DNA from: Spinacia oleracea
Lineage: Eukaryota; Streptophyta; Magnoliopsida; Caryophyllales; Amaranthaceae
DNA: 64,000 nt
Reading direction: 5' to 3'
Assembly: GCF_020520425.1 (NCBI RefSeq)
Contig: NC_079491.1
Location: 25,101,449 to 25,165,448, forward strand
The notes under the pieces: model-generated
Databases searched by the model: none
The model's input: the letters and a program-made list of their open reading frames with translations, nothing else
What the model was told of the DNA's origin: nothing
Program-made: the position numbers and the translations under genes
Shown: one piece after another, positions 19,949 through 30,925 of the stretch
Numbering within the stretch: position 1 is the first letter of the stretch
Layout of the letters: the number at the start of each line of letters is the position of its first letter

Positions 19949-20301
19949 ATTTTTAAAGGACGATGATAAAGGTCGCAAGTTGCGAAAATATTTAGTTGTC
20001 GTAATCTTACGTGTCGCAGTTTAATTGGTACATATAGGCGCTACGTAGGATACACGTCATTATAATATTTTTACTATCAATGCAATATTTCTACTATGTA
20101 ATATGTAAATAAGGTAGTCGATATGAATAAGGAAACAATATTAAGATTTTCCTACCTTTTTTTTATAACATGTATAATAGATAATATAAGTTAAATATTT
20201 TAATTTCCAATTTAAATCATGACACATAAGCATGTCATGTCATCATTATGACACGGCTTAAAGGTCGCATGTTGCGACCTTTATCATTTTCGATTTTTAA
20301 A
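19949..20301. mobile_element. Mutator-like (MULE) MITE with 9-bp TSD
   Basis: The element 19958-20292 (335 bp) is flanked by ATTTTTAAA at 19949-19957 and 20293-20301. The inverted termini share ATGATAAAGGTCGCAA. A 9-bp duplication is the signature of Mutator-like elements. There is no transposase. Confidence 0.8.
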
Positions 20302-20459
20302 TTAGAACATCAAAATATACAAAAGCTAGTTTGTGCTGATATTATCAGTTTCCACTTCACATGGAACAAAAATACAACCATTCATATCACACGCACTACT
20401 TAGAGATAAAGTTTACAAAAAAGAAATGTCATTAGAGAGTAAAATGCTACTAAATTTGC

Positions 20460-21180
20460 ATGGGGTGAGGCTAACTCGTTGATGCACCAGACTCAGCTAG
20501 GCCTTGGCCTTCCTTGCCACATGATCCCCTTCCTTCAGCTGCTCTCTTCTTCTTGACTTCAAATAGAGGCTTCTTTGGCTTCTTAGCATGTCTCTGCATT
20601 TTCCATATAGATTAGAGAACCAAGTAGTGGATGTTTCTTCTTCATTGATGCTGTCTACTGCCACCTTTCAATGAGATAAGATTATTACCCCTAGCCATTG
20701 TTTCAAAATGACCCGAGAAATTGCAAGGAGTATGGCTTGAGTTTCTGCAGCAACAGATGCTACTGATGTGGTTGTGCCACCCACTCTATCTATATAGTTA
20801 TGATTTGTATCCCTACATATTATAGCATCGGAAGCCAGCAAAGATGTGGTGCAGTAGGTAGCATCCACTTTGATAATAAAGTTAGCTTGATCAGAAACTG
20901 GGAGTACATGCAAGGGCTTGATGTTCAAGGCACGAGGTTTGTCATTCTGAGAAAATTATGTAGCTAGGCTGATAGTTTGAGAGGACTAGAAAATGAGGGG
21001 TTTATTTCCTTTTTGAAAAAGCCAGAGATTTCTTCTCCTCCAGATTCTCCAAACACAGAAGCTAAAAACAGTTGCATGTTCAATATTTAAATCTTTGATC
21101 ATATCCCTTTCCAAGACATTATCCAAAAACCAGGTGTTAAAATCAAAATCAGAATGCTTAACTTTGGGGATAAACTTAAC
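20460..21180 (-). pseudogene. LINE 3'-end remnant with RNase H-like domain
   Basis: The minus strand encodes pieces of the zf-RVT to RNase H region of plant LINEs. A VFSFCVWRIWRRRNLWLF-like stretch lies at about 21000-21070. An RNase H-like segment at 20668-20928 contains FIIKVDAT, AIICRDTN and AETQAILLAI. It is interrupted by frameshifts and stops. It is old and separate from the plus-strand LINE at 22343. Confidence 0.65.
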
Positions 21181-21181
21181 A

Positions 21182-21340
21182 CACTACACCACAATAAGCT
21201 TTTAACAACATTTATTCCATTTAAACATAGCGTTTATAAAGCATTGTGAATAGCGTTGTTAAAAGAATAATAGCGCTTAATAAGCATTGTTACCGTTGAC
21301 ACATTTAGTAGCATTCAATATATAAGCGCTATCAAACCTT
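21182..21340 (+). mobile_element. Remnant terminus of a CACTA-like element
   Basis: CACTACACCACAATAAGC at 21182 has a CACTA-type end. It is followed by repeats of the AGCGTTGTTAAAAG / TAGCGCTTAATAAGCATTGTTA kind, typical of sub-terminal regions. No matching right end or target duplication is seen. Confidence 0.45.
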
Positions 21341-21775
21341 TTGTAATGACGAAAATTTTGGTACACTCAACAAAAAAAAGGAATTTGAATTGTAATTAGT
21401 ATCATTTAACTGAAAAGCGATGTAATTTGTAACGAGATTCTGAACTTTTCCGTAGGCTCTTTTTTTAGTTATAATTTTAGTTAATAAAATAAAGCTTATG
21501 ATAATTAATCAATTGTAATATAATATAGATAATTCAATTTCATTTCTCATATCAAATAAGCATCTCACTGTCTAGTAACTTACAAATAATAATACAAAAA
21601 TATATTATATTCAAAAAATAAATAAAGAACTATACACATATACTTCTCTTCATGTCAATTTAACACACTCAAATTAGAAACTCGAACTCAAAAACATAAT
21701 TAATCCACCACAATAATCGCACGGGAAGAACATGGCATTGCGATGTTTGTCATCGGAATCCTAGGACCACTATGT
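21341..21775. other. AT-rich, no gene seen
   Basis: No ORF or clear repeat. Probably decayed transposon sequence. Confidence 0.5.
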
Positions 21776-21862
21776 AAGTGCCAGACCAGTTCTACCAGCA
21801 CGTCCAACACGCTGGTCAGCAGCATCTGGAAAGACTTGAAGAGCATCCATATCCAACCTCGG
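21776..21862 (-). pseudogene. DEAH-box helicase (PRP16-like) motif VI fragment
   Basis: The minus strand reads LDMDALQVFPDAADQRVGRAGRTG, close to the GMDALQVFPVSRAAADQRAGRAGRTG block around helicase motif VI in PRP16-type splicing helicases. A few residues are missing (SRA) and the frame closes soon after. It is a short decayed fragment of a host gene or retrocopy. Confidence 0.55.
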
Positions 21863-22331
21863 AAAAACACAAAATAAATGCATGACATTAGAACTTTCAC
21901 TTAGATAAAAACACCAGAACATTTCGATCTTAGCAGATTTAGTCTACTATGGCATCCAATATTTTCAATTAGACAGATTCTACAGCTCATCAAGATGGAT
22001 ATGAGTAGGTTTGGGAGGTCTTTCATAATATCTCCCCCTCATTGAAAAATAATACCCGTGATACAATTTATAGTAATTTTCTTTTCTTTTTAGACAAAAC
22101 GTCACAAGTACGTGCACCATGTAGAAAAATTACAGTCCCCTCACTAATCAATAATATGTGAGAGTATCAATACCATTTACATAGTATATTTACATAGCAC
22201 ATCCACTATGCAGAATTGCTGATTAAATAATTTTCTAAGCAATCAATGCATTCTTCCAGTCTAACACAGCTACTGCAGATAAGCTTCTTACTTTAAGGTA
22301 TATCATATATGTAGGGGAATACAGTTAAAAA
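21863..22331. other. AT-rich flank of the LINE, no gene seen
   Basis: Non-coding. It may include the last bases of the minus-strand Copia LTR just below 22332, since the LINE target site lies in or next to that LTR. Confidence 0.4.
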
Positions 22332-22421
22332 ATATTAACATGAAATGGGGTTTTAGATGCTATTCCTGAAATTGGGGATCCTAGACCTGAATCTGCTAGA
22401 ATTATTAGTAGGATATTTCAA

Positions 22422-23375
22422 ATGGGGGGTGAAACTCAACAACCATGGACTAATATGTTCAAAGGTAGTACTCTTGCTGCCAAGGGTCAGTCCTTGAATT
22501 ATATTGCCCCTGTTTGTGTAGATGGGAAGATAGTTTCTCAATTACAACAAGAGGAAATTGATAGAGATACTGAAAAATGGATGACTGTTGTGGTTATGTT
22601 TGTTCTAGGAGAGACCCCTACTATTACCTCTATTATGAGATTTATGGCCAAAGAATGGAATAATGTAGCTACCCCTAAAGTGTTTTTGCACGATGATGGT
22701 TACTTTGTGCTGCATTTTAAACCTCAAGAGGATAAGAATGAGATCTTATTTGCTGGTCCTCAAATTTTCTATGGTAAACCTTCCATCATTAAGCCATGGT
22801 CCCCTCATTTTAACTTTCATGAAGAAGTGCTTAAGGTGATTCCATTGTGGGTCAAGTTCCCTAACCTTCCTTTGAATTGTTGGGGGAGTGATTCACTCAG
22901 CAGGCTAAGCAGTGTGCTAGGAGTTCCACTCTTAGCTGATGAATGCTCTACACAAAAACTCAGAATCTCATTTGTAAGAGTTCTTAAAATTGATGTTACA
23001 AAACTATTGCCTTCCCAGATAGTTGTAGCTGATCCCAATGGAAAGGAATTTGTTCAGCCTGTGATGTATGATTGGAAACCCCCCTTTTGCAAGAAATCCT
23101 GCCTAGTTGGCCATGACTGTGCCAAAGCTAAGCAAGAAACTACTACAAGGCCAGCAATCCAGAAAGTTGTGAAGTGGGTGGTTAAGAAAACTGTTCCAGT
23201 TGATACTCAGAAGGAAGCAAATGCTGTTGTTGATGGCACTGTGACTCCAGTTGGTACAATTAATGTGGCTCAGTCTAGTAATGATGCTGGTTGGATGAAT
23301 GCTAGAAAGAACAGACAGGTTGAAGGCAGAGTTCCTATTTCTGAAAATCCTATTCAGAATTCCTTAGAGTTCTGA
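22422..23375 (+). CDS. LINE ORF1 (DUF4283 gag-like protein)
   Basis: 317 codons from ATG. A DUF4283 domain covers about residues 35-190, with the features VVVMFVLGETPTITSIMRFM, FLHDDGYFVLHF and IPLWVKFPNLPLNCW. A Cys-poor remnant of the zinc knuckle follows (FCKKSCLVGHDC, about 223-234). Plant L1 ORF1 proteins of this kind bind the element RNA and package it with ORF2. It is intact as an ORF but belongs to a dead element, and it lies 97 bases before ORF2. Confidence 0.85.
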   Translation: MGGETQQPWTNMFKGSTLAAKGQSLNYIAPVCVDGKIVSQLQQEEIDRDTEKWMTVVVMFVLGETPTITSIMRFMAKEWNNVATPKVFLHDDGYFVLHFKPQEDKNEILFAGPQIFYGKPSIIKPWSPHFNFHEEVLKVIPLWVKFPNLPLNCWGSDSLSRLSSVLGVPLLADECSTQKLRISFVRVLKIDVTKLLPSQIVVADPNGKEFVQPVMYDWKPPFCKKSCLVGHDCAKAKQETTTRPAIQKVVKWVVKKTVPVDTQKEANAVVDGTVTPVGTINVAQSSNDAGWMNARKNRQVEGRVPISENPIQNSLEF

Positions 23376-23472
23376 ACCAGCAAGATGAGCAACACTCAGA
23401 TGATGATGCTGATGATAAAAGTGATGAGGAGAATGTTGGGGAGCCCCAAGGTAACTCTTCACTCCAAACTTA

Positions 23473-26400
23473 ATGATAGTGTGTACATGGAACATTAGGG
23501 GTCTAAATGATCCCACTAAGGCTAGAAGTCTTAAGAGATTTTTGGCTGAAAATAAGATAGATGTGGTTGCTGTCCTAGAAACTAGAGTCAAATATAAAAA
23601 TGCAGTTAAGATCTAGAATAAGTTTGGTAATTGTTGGTCTTGGGCTTGTAACTCTCTTTGCAACCCAATAAGGGGTATAATCTGGTTGGGTTGGAACTCT
23701 TTGAAAGTTTCAGTCACAGTCCTTGTTACTCATGAGAAATTTATACATGGTGAATTGGTGGATCCTAGTGGGGAGTCTATCTGTCTGTTTACAGCTGTTT
23801 ATGGGCTTCATACTGTGGAAACTAGGAAGCCTCTTTGGAGAGAGCTTACTAGTTTAGCTACTTCTGTTGGCAACGCTCCTTGGCTTGTATCAGGAGATTT
23901 TAATGTTGTTCTTTCCCAACAAGATAGAGTTAATGGTGCAGGTATTACAAGTTATGACACTCAAGATTTTGAGCAGTTTCTTTTTCATACTCGGGTTGCT
24001 GAGATCAGAGCTACATGACACTTTTATTCTTGGAATAATAAGGGGATTGTCGACAGAAGAATTTCTAACAGAATTGATAGACCTTTAGGGAATGGGGAAT
24101 GGATGTGTAGGTATGATAAAGTGTGTGTTGAATATCTAGAGCTGGCAAAAATTGACCCAACCCACCAACCCAACCCGAACCCAACCCAATAATAAAGGGT
24201 TGGGTCAAGATTTTCAACCCGTTTAATTAAATGGGTCAACCCAACCCAACCCGTTTAATTAAATGGGTTGGGTCAGGTTGAAATTTTCAACCCGAAAACA
24301 ACCCGTCTAACCCGTTTAAGTGCAAGCAAGTATGTAATATATATATGTATAATGTGATTTGAAAGATTTTATTTCTCATTTTCCCTTCAACATTGAATAA
24401 TTATTTGACGTTTTGATTCATGTCAAATACATATTGAAAAATTACTTTTTGCAATGAGATATGCCATAACAAAATCACCTCGCAATTCTATAGTCAAATC
24501 AATTTACAATTAAAAGTGGGAAAAAAAAATTAAACGGGTCAACTTCAGGTCAACCCGTTTATAGTTGGGTTGGGTTGGGTTGAAAATCTCAACCCGTTTA
24601 ATTAAACAGGTCGGGTTGGGTTGGGAAAATCTCAACCCGTTTATAAATGGGTCGACCTGATTTCGACCCAACCCAACCCATTGCCAGCTCTATGAATATC
24701 CGCATTCTTCCATTTCTGATCACTCTCCTCTCCTCATCAATATTAAGAGTGATCAGCAGCAAGGGGGTAGACCTTTTAAGTTTTTCAATTTCATGGCTGC
24801 TCATTCTAAGTTTGAACAAGTTGTTACTGCTGATTGGTGTAAACCTGTGAAAGGAACTCCTCTGAGTGGTCTGTGGTTCAAACTGAAAAGACTCAAAGGT
24901 GAACTTAAAAGCTTCACAAGGAAGAATTTGGCAAGATTGAAGAGAAGATCTCTTGTGCTCAAGAAGTTAGATATTGTTCAATCTCAGTTACAGACTGACC
25001 CTTCTGATATTAATCTTCAGTGTACAGAGAAAAAGCACATTGAGAACCTTAGGAAATGGCTAGCAGTTGAGGAATCTGCTATGAGACAGAAATCCAGAAT
25101 TCACTAGTTGATTAATGGAGAATCTAACACTAGCTTCTTCTTTGCATCTGTTAAACAAAGAAGAAGTACTAACAATATTTCTATGTTGTATGACTCTCAA
25201 GGGGGGAAGATTACTGATGTCAAAGACATTGCTGAAGAGATTCAAAACTTCTATAAAGCTCTTCTTGGTTCAGCTGCTAATTCCTTGCCTAGCCCTGATA
25301 TTCCTATTCTTAGAAGTGGTCCTAGACTGTCTCCTGCAGCAGGGCACATTCTTATTGCTCCTGTTACCACTCTTGAAATTGATGCAGCTCTTCACTCTAT
25401 TGATGATAGTAAAGCCCCTGGGCTTGATGGTTTCAATGCCGTGTTTTTCAAGAAAGCATGGCATGTTATTAGAGAAGATGTTTACAAAGCTATTTTCTAC
25501 TTATTTTCCACTGGGGAAATGTATATAGGCATTAACTGTACTTCAGTAACTTTGGTGCCTAAAATTCACAATTCTTCTCAAGTGAAGGATTTTAGGCCTA
25601 TAGCTTGTTGTTCTCTTGTTTACAAGTTGATTTCTAAAATTCTCACTGCCAGAATGCAAAGAGTCATTACAGAAGTAGTTAGTGACTTCCAGTCTGGGTT
25701 TATTCCTAGGAGGTGTATTGATGATAACATTCTACTTGCTACTGAGCTTATTAAGGGGTATGGAAGAGCTCACATTTCTCCAAGGTGTGTGCTGAAGATT
25801 GACCTTAAGAAGGCATATGATTCTGTTGAATAGAAGTTTATTGAAACTGTAATGCAAGAGTTGGGATTCCCAGGTCTTTATATTAAGTGGATCATGGCTT
25901 GTCTTACTATAGTTTCATACTCAATCTTGATAAATGGGTTTCCCACAGTTCCTTTCCAAGCCAAGAAGGGTCTAAGGCAGGGTGACCCCATTTCTCCTTT
26001 CCTGTTTGCCATTGGAATGCAATATCTCTCCAGATGTATGAACCAGCTGCAACTCAACCCAGATTTTAATTATCACCCTAAATGTGAAAGGCATAACATC
26101 ACTCATCTGATGTTTGCAGATGATTTACTGCTGTTTGCCAGGGAAGATTTAATTTCAGTTGATTTTGAATGCTTTCCAGAAGTTCTCTTCTGCTTCTGGT
26201 TTGGAGGCAAATTTATACAAGAGCAACATTTATTTTGGTGGTACTTCTGCTGATATTTCTGGCCAAATTCTTGCCTCAGGGGGATTCACAGAAGGGAGTT
26301 ACCTTTCAAGTACTTAGGAGTTCCTCTTTCTCCTAAAAAGCTTAACTACCACCAGTGTAAACCTTTGGTGGACAAAATTCTTGCTAGAGCTAAAGTGTGG

Positions 26401-27375
26401 ACAGCTAAATTTCTTTCTTATGCTGGTAGAATGCTTCTTATCAAGTCAGTTTTGTTTGGTGCAGACTTTTTGGTGTTAGATCTTCATTCTGCCAAAGAGA
26501 ATCATCAAAGAGATTGAAGCTTTCTGCAGAATCTTTTTGTGGAATGGTGATACTTTGAGTTCTAAGAAAGCTTTAGTTGCTTGGGACAAACTCTATCTAC
26601 CCAAGTCTGCAGGTGGATGGAATATAAAGAATATTGCAATTTGGAACAAAGTTGCTATCAGTAAGCCTCTCTGGGCTCTTTCTCATAAAAAAGACAAATT
26701 ATTGGTGAAATGGGTGATAGTTATTATATGAAGGGGAAAATCCTCTAAGCTATCCTATCCCTAATTCTTGTTCTTGGTCACTGAAGAAAATTTTGGGTTG
26801 CAGAGACATTGTTCTTCAAATTGGTGGTTGGTGTAATGTTGTTAAGGGAAGTTCCTTCTCTATTGGTAAAATGTACAAGCAGCTTCAAGGGGATTTTTTT
26901 TAAAGTTCCTTGCAAAAGGCTTATCTGTAACAACAAAGCCATCCCAAAGAGCATCTTTGTTTCCTGGTTAGCCATTCTTAACAGATTAGCTACTACTGAT
27001 AGACTTGTGGCCTGGGGGATCCAAGTTTCTGATTTCTGTACTTTATGCAGAACTGGTAAAGAATCTGATGAGCATCTGTTCTTTGATTGTGCTGTCACTG
27101 CTGAAATATGGGTGAAAGTTCTGATGGTCTTGGGTACCAACAGATGAAGCTATGGTTTTGATCAGGAGCTTCATCTTGCTATCCATTTTAGCAGGAAGTC
27201 TAATGCTTGTGCAAAGCTATACACTATGTGCTTTTCTGAAACCCTTTATGATGCGTGGCTGCTTAGAAATTCAGTGGTTTTTAGTGGCACTAGTAAAGCT
27301 ACTCCTAGTATTGTAAAAGATATTATCTTTAAGGTAGCTTGTAGATGTCCTGATGATCTTAGAGATAGACTTTAG
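23473..27375 (+). pseudogene. LINE ORF2 (APE endonuclease, RT, zf-RVT), broken
   Basis: Starts MIVCTWNIRGLND, an APE-type endonuclease motif, with the catalytic-type blocks VVAVLETRVK and WLVSGDFNVV. In-frame stops occur at 23614-23616, 24016-24018, 25105-25107 and 25831-25833. The last two look like TGG to TAG changes. The hAT insertion splits the endonuclease at 24136. The RT shows SKAPGLDGFNAVFFKKAW, VLKIDLKKAYDSVE, GLRQGDPISPFLF and FADDLLLFAR (about 26114-26143), then shifts frame near 26160. A zf-RVT region with WLAILNRLATTDRLVAWG and DEHLFFDC lies at about 26809-27147. Confidence 0.85.
24129..24700. mobile_element. hAT MITE inserted in the LINE
   Basis: TGAATATC occurs at 24129-24136 and 24693-24700. 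The body 24137-24692 (556 bp) has perfect 12-bp inverted termini TAGAGCTGGCAA / TTGCCAGCTCTA. The interior is dominated by CCCAACCCG-type repeats in opposite orientations at the two sides. Removing it and one duplication restores the LINE endonuclease frame, which confirms the insertion. It has no coding capacity. Confidence 0.92.
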
Positions 27376-27523
27376 TACTAGGAGTTGTTAATTCCTTGCT
27401 GTTGTTTGTGTTGCTGGAGTTGTAGTGGCTAGTGATGTAACTGCTTCCCCTTGAGTTCTTTTCCTCTTGGGCCTTTGGTTTTTAATGTAATTATAAATTG
27501 CCAAAAAAAAACATATTAACATG

Positions 27524-28490
27524 TGCGGAACAATCCCCAAAGCCAGGAAACATGTATAAAGCACAGATTAAGCAAACTTACATTCGAAGCGTGTTTTCCC
27601 TAGTTTATGATTCACGAACATGAACAAAGAACTCCAATCGTCGTTTCTCTATTTGGTTCACCGACACGTTCAGATCCGTCTTGAGATTCGTATCTTAGAC
27701 AATGCTCAAGAGTGTTTTGATTTTTGGGAAGAACACTTTAGAGCAGAGGCAAAAACTGAAAGTACGTAATTTAGTATTAGGTTAGGGTTGGAAAAACAAG
27801 TGTGTGTGTGTGTGTGGATTATAACCCTTAGGTTATAATGTGTTACCGGCCAAGGCACAAGGCCTCAACCGGCCACACATGCTCACACACCGAAGCCCAC
27901 ACACAGCAGCCGAGCATCGCATCCGTGGGCCTTGGGCCTCGCTGCTTTGCTCGCTGCACTACTTCCCATGCTCCGCGCACACGCCAAGCCCCGCGGGCTG
28001 GCTACAAGCTGCTGGCTCGTTGGGCCTTGCGTGCATGCGCGCTTGGCTCGATGGGCCGGCAGCTCCATTGCGGCTCGTATTCACGACCAACGCCTTACGA
28101 CTATTATTTATCGTATTGTACTTGACGAATCACCGTCGCACAATACGATTATTCGTTTCGCCTAGCTTACGAAAATTCGCGATACGATATACGTTTCCGA
28201 TCCAACGTCATATCGTATATTTATGTTTTTTCGAACTAATTCCCGAAAATCTATTAAATGAATTTCCGGTTCATTTAATCCGGTGATCTGTTACTTGTCA
28301 TTGGTGTGACCTTATAGGTTCAGTCAAGATAACCTGTGAGCCTAATATAGATTAGAACTCACTGATCGGAAGCATTGCTCCAGCTAGCTGTTCCGATCAC
28401 TTGATCTCATTGAATATATTGTTCGTAATTAATCTGAACCTTGGTATATATTAGACTAATGAACCTTGGGTGAAGGACACATATCCTTCA
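27524..28490 (-). repeat. 3' LTR of a truncated Copia retrotransposon
   Basis: On the minus strand an LTR begins TGAAGGATATGTGTCCTTCA (from 28490) directly after a purine tract AAGTGGGAGA. It runs through a GC-rich stretch (27840-28080) to about 27524, where the LINE interrupts its last bases. The exact 3' end beyond 22332 is unclear. ORFs of 61-148 codons here are incidental to the GC-rich segment. Confidence 0.75.
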
Positions 28491-29042
28491 GTCTCCCACT
28501 TGTAATTCAAACAAGTGTGCATTCACATTCCTTTGTCGCTTAGTGTTACTTGCTGAACATAAGGTAAGATCCAAGCCATCCTTATTAGGTCTAGAAGTGT
28601 TTCTCGGATTACTGAGTTCAACTGTTAAACTTTTACAGAAGGTTAAGCCTTAACCATTCTGAGCACGGCCATGTATTTTCACAGTATCTAACTCTCCAAG
28701 AGGCCTTGTTACACAAAACCATATCCTATTAAAGATAGGAGGACAATCCATTCTTGCAATCTATGAACACTCACTTTGATTCATAGTACGCCCAATAACT
28801 TCTTTTACAACCTCCTTTTACGGTGCGACGTTTTGCGAGCATTAGAGCGAACTAATTCTCAAATGAGCAATCATAATTACTAATGTCCTGAGGAATGGTT
28901 CTAATCACCATTAATGAGAACTGCTTATGACATGACTTTAATCTCTTAAAGTGTTCTCATGGTCAATCAGATACAAGATCCAATAAGTATCTATGCAAAA
29001 GATTCTGACATCCAGTCAATCTAGTTTAAGAAACCGAACTAC
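28491..29042 (-). mobile_element. Copia internal 3' region next to the LTR
   Basis: Non-coding sequence between the end of pol and the polypurine tract (28491-28501) of the minus-strand Copia element. It continues at 55704 on the other side of the CACTA insertion. Confidence 0.7.
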
Positions 29043-29059
29043 CACTACAGGAAAAATGC

Positions 29060-29120
29060 TTATAGGACGTCCATCAAAGGTTGCCCTTAAATAACAAGAG
29101 CAACTTTTGATGGTTAAAAA
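29060..29120. repeat. Left sub-terminal repeats of the CACTA
   Basis: CAAAGGTTGCCCTTAAATAA and CAAGAGCAACTTTTGATGG match units of the right sub-terminal block. Such repeats are usually binding sites for the element's TNPA-type protein. Confidence 0.6.
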
Positions 29121-29909
29121 TAAAAAATAAAAAAATTAAATGAAAATCATTTTCCCTCCAACTGAAACAAGCGCAACTTTTAACCCTAACATTCATTTCC
29201 ATCCTGCAGCAGTCACGTACGTACTTCATACTCTCTTCTCCTTCTTCTTCTTCTCTCCATCACCTCCCACCATCACCACCAACACCACCGTGTTTTCGTT
29301 CTTCTTCACCTCCAACCGGCGCTTTTACCGTTCTTCTTCGCGGCTCCAGATTCCGGCAGTTCATGTGTTCAATTCGCAGCCCCTCCTCTTCGCAGATTCC
29401 GGCCCTGTAAGGTGTTCTTCTTCGCAGCCCCTGTTCCGGCAGTGAGGTGTTCGTCTTCGCAGTAATTCCGGCAGTTACGGCGTCCGGCATGCTCTCATGT
29501 TCCTTCTTTTCCGGCGACGAGACACGCAATTCTTTTCACTCACCACGCAATTCTCTCCATTTTCGGTGGTTGATGTTCCTAGGTATGGTGTAATTGCATA
29601 ATTTAGTTAAATTACTCCCTTATTTTCTCTGTTTTTGATTGGTTTGTGCGAAAATGGTTTATCTATTATGTTCTTGCGCTTGAGAAGGTTGAGTTGGTGC
29701 AGGTGATTCGGTGGTTGTTGGAGGGGGTTGGATGATGCAGGGGGACGAGTGGGACGAGTGAGGCAGATGCACAGTCGGTTCAGTAGTGGGGGAGGTGGTG
29801 GCTTGAGGTGGTTTAGTGGTGGTGGGAGGTGGTGGGAGGGAGGTAGAGCATAGGCATCGTGGCATAGACATCAATAACGTTGATATAATAACAAATAATA
29901 ACAATAATA

Positions 29910-29949
<40 letters not shown>

Positions 29950-29976
29950 TTAATGATAATAACATTATTAATAATG

Positions 29977-30016
<40 letters not shown>

Positions 30017-30029
30017 TAACAACAACAAC

Positions 30030-30062
<33 letters not shown>

Positions 30063-30925
30063 AATAAATAAATAATTAGAAATACAAATAGAAGTACAAA
30101 TATAATTATAAATAAATAATGAAAACTAAAAACTAAACTAATTAAACTTTAAAATTTTATAAAAACGAAGAAAACAAATGAGTTATGAAAATAAGGCCTA
30201 AAATGTTTTTATTATCAAGAACACAATTCCTTATTTTTAATTTTTTGATCTCATCTGTATGTATGCGGCCTAAAATCTTTTTATTATCAAGAACACAATT
30301 CACTTTTTTGTAATCTAATAGCTTTTTGCTCCTATGTGCAGGCTAGACGCTTCCCCACCCTTTTCAGTAGAAAATTCAATTGTCGATTGTTTTTTAGGTG
30401 AGTTTTCCTCCCTTTACACTTTATTATCGAGCATTTATGCATATATTTTTACTGTTTACATTATTGGCTAGAAGTAAATGCATCATCATCATATGCCTAG
30501 ATACCCATTCAAGACTTACTCGTTAGGAGTAAGTCTTGAACAGTCCCCGGTTTGGGACTGTTCTTGGACGTCTAATCTCACTTAGGAAGTGAATGTATGT
30601 CTTCTTTTTGATTCTAAGGAATATACTGGCTCGTCGTTTCCCTATTTTGTTCTCTGGGTACATATGTAGGTAATAACTTACCTACATCGTGTACTTGGTG
30701 AACAGTAGGGAAATGCTGCCGGATTTTCCTTAGAATTGAATAGTTGACATGCATTCACGAGTGGGGTTAGACGTTCAAGGATGGGTTAGGTTGGAGTGAT
30801 AAGGACCTTTGGAAGCATGCATTCATTCGATAAATCAACTTCTGTATGCATATGCTAAAGTGGTAGAGTTTTTGTTTTTCTATGCCAATTAAACGGGGTT
30901 TTGGTTTGTTTAGAAGTTCCCGGAG
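29121..30925. other. CACTA 5' non-coding region
   Basis: Upstream region and probable leader of TNP2. It contains a pyrimidine-rich stretch at 29140-29560, an (ATA)n microsatellite at about 29887-30075, and a probable intron or leader region to 30925. Apparent ORFs here, including a poly-Leu one, come from the microsatellite and simple sequence. Confidence 0.6.

Larger units (their letters stand above)
22332..27523 (+). mobile_element. L1-type LINE with 11-bp TSD, degenerate
   Basis: ATATTAACATG flanks the element at 22332-22342 and 27513-27523, and an A-rich tail precedes the right copy. The body (22343-27512) carries ORF1 (DUF4283, zinc-knuckle remnant) and ORF2 (APE endonuclease, RT, zf-RVT), so it is close to full length. 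A hAT (24137-24692) interrupts the endonuclease domain. Several stops and at least one frameshift make it non-autonomous now. Confidence 0.85.

Noticed and set aside
23364..23591. Minus-strand ORF opposite the LINE ORF1/ORF2 junction
   Set aside because: A shadow of the plus-strand LINE coding sequence.
27838..28286. Several overlapping ORFs of 61-148 codons in a GC-rich patch
   Set aside because: They fall within the Copia LTR. The GC-rich stretch lacks stops by composition and no domain is recognisable.
29813..30031. Poly-leucine membrane protein on the minus strand
   Set aside because: It is the translation of an (ATA)n microsatellite.
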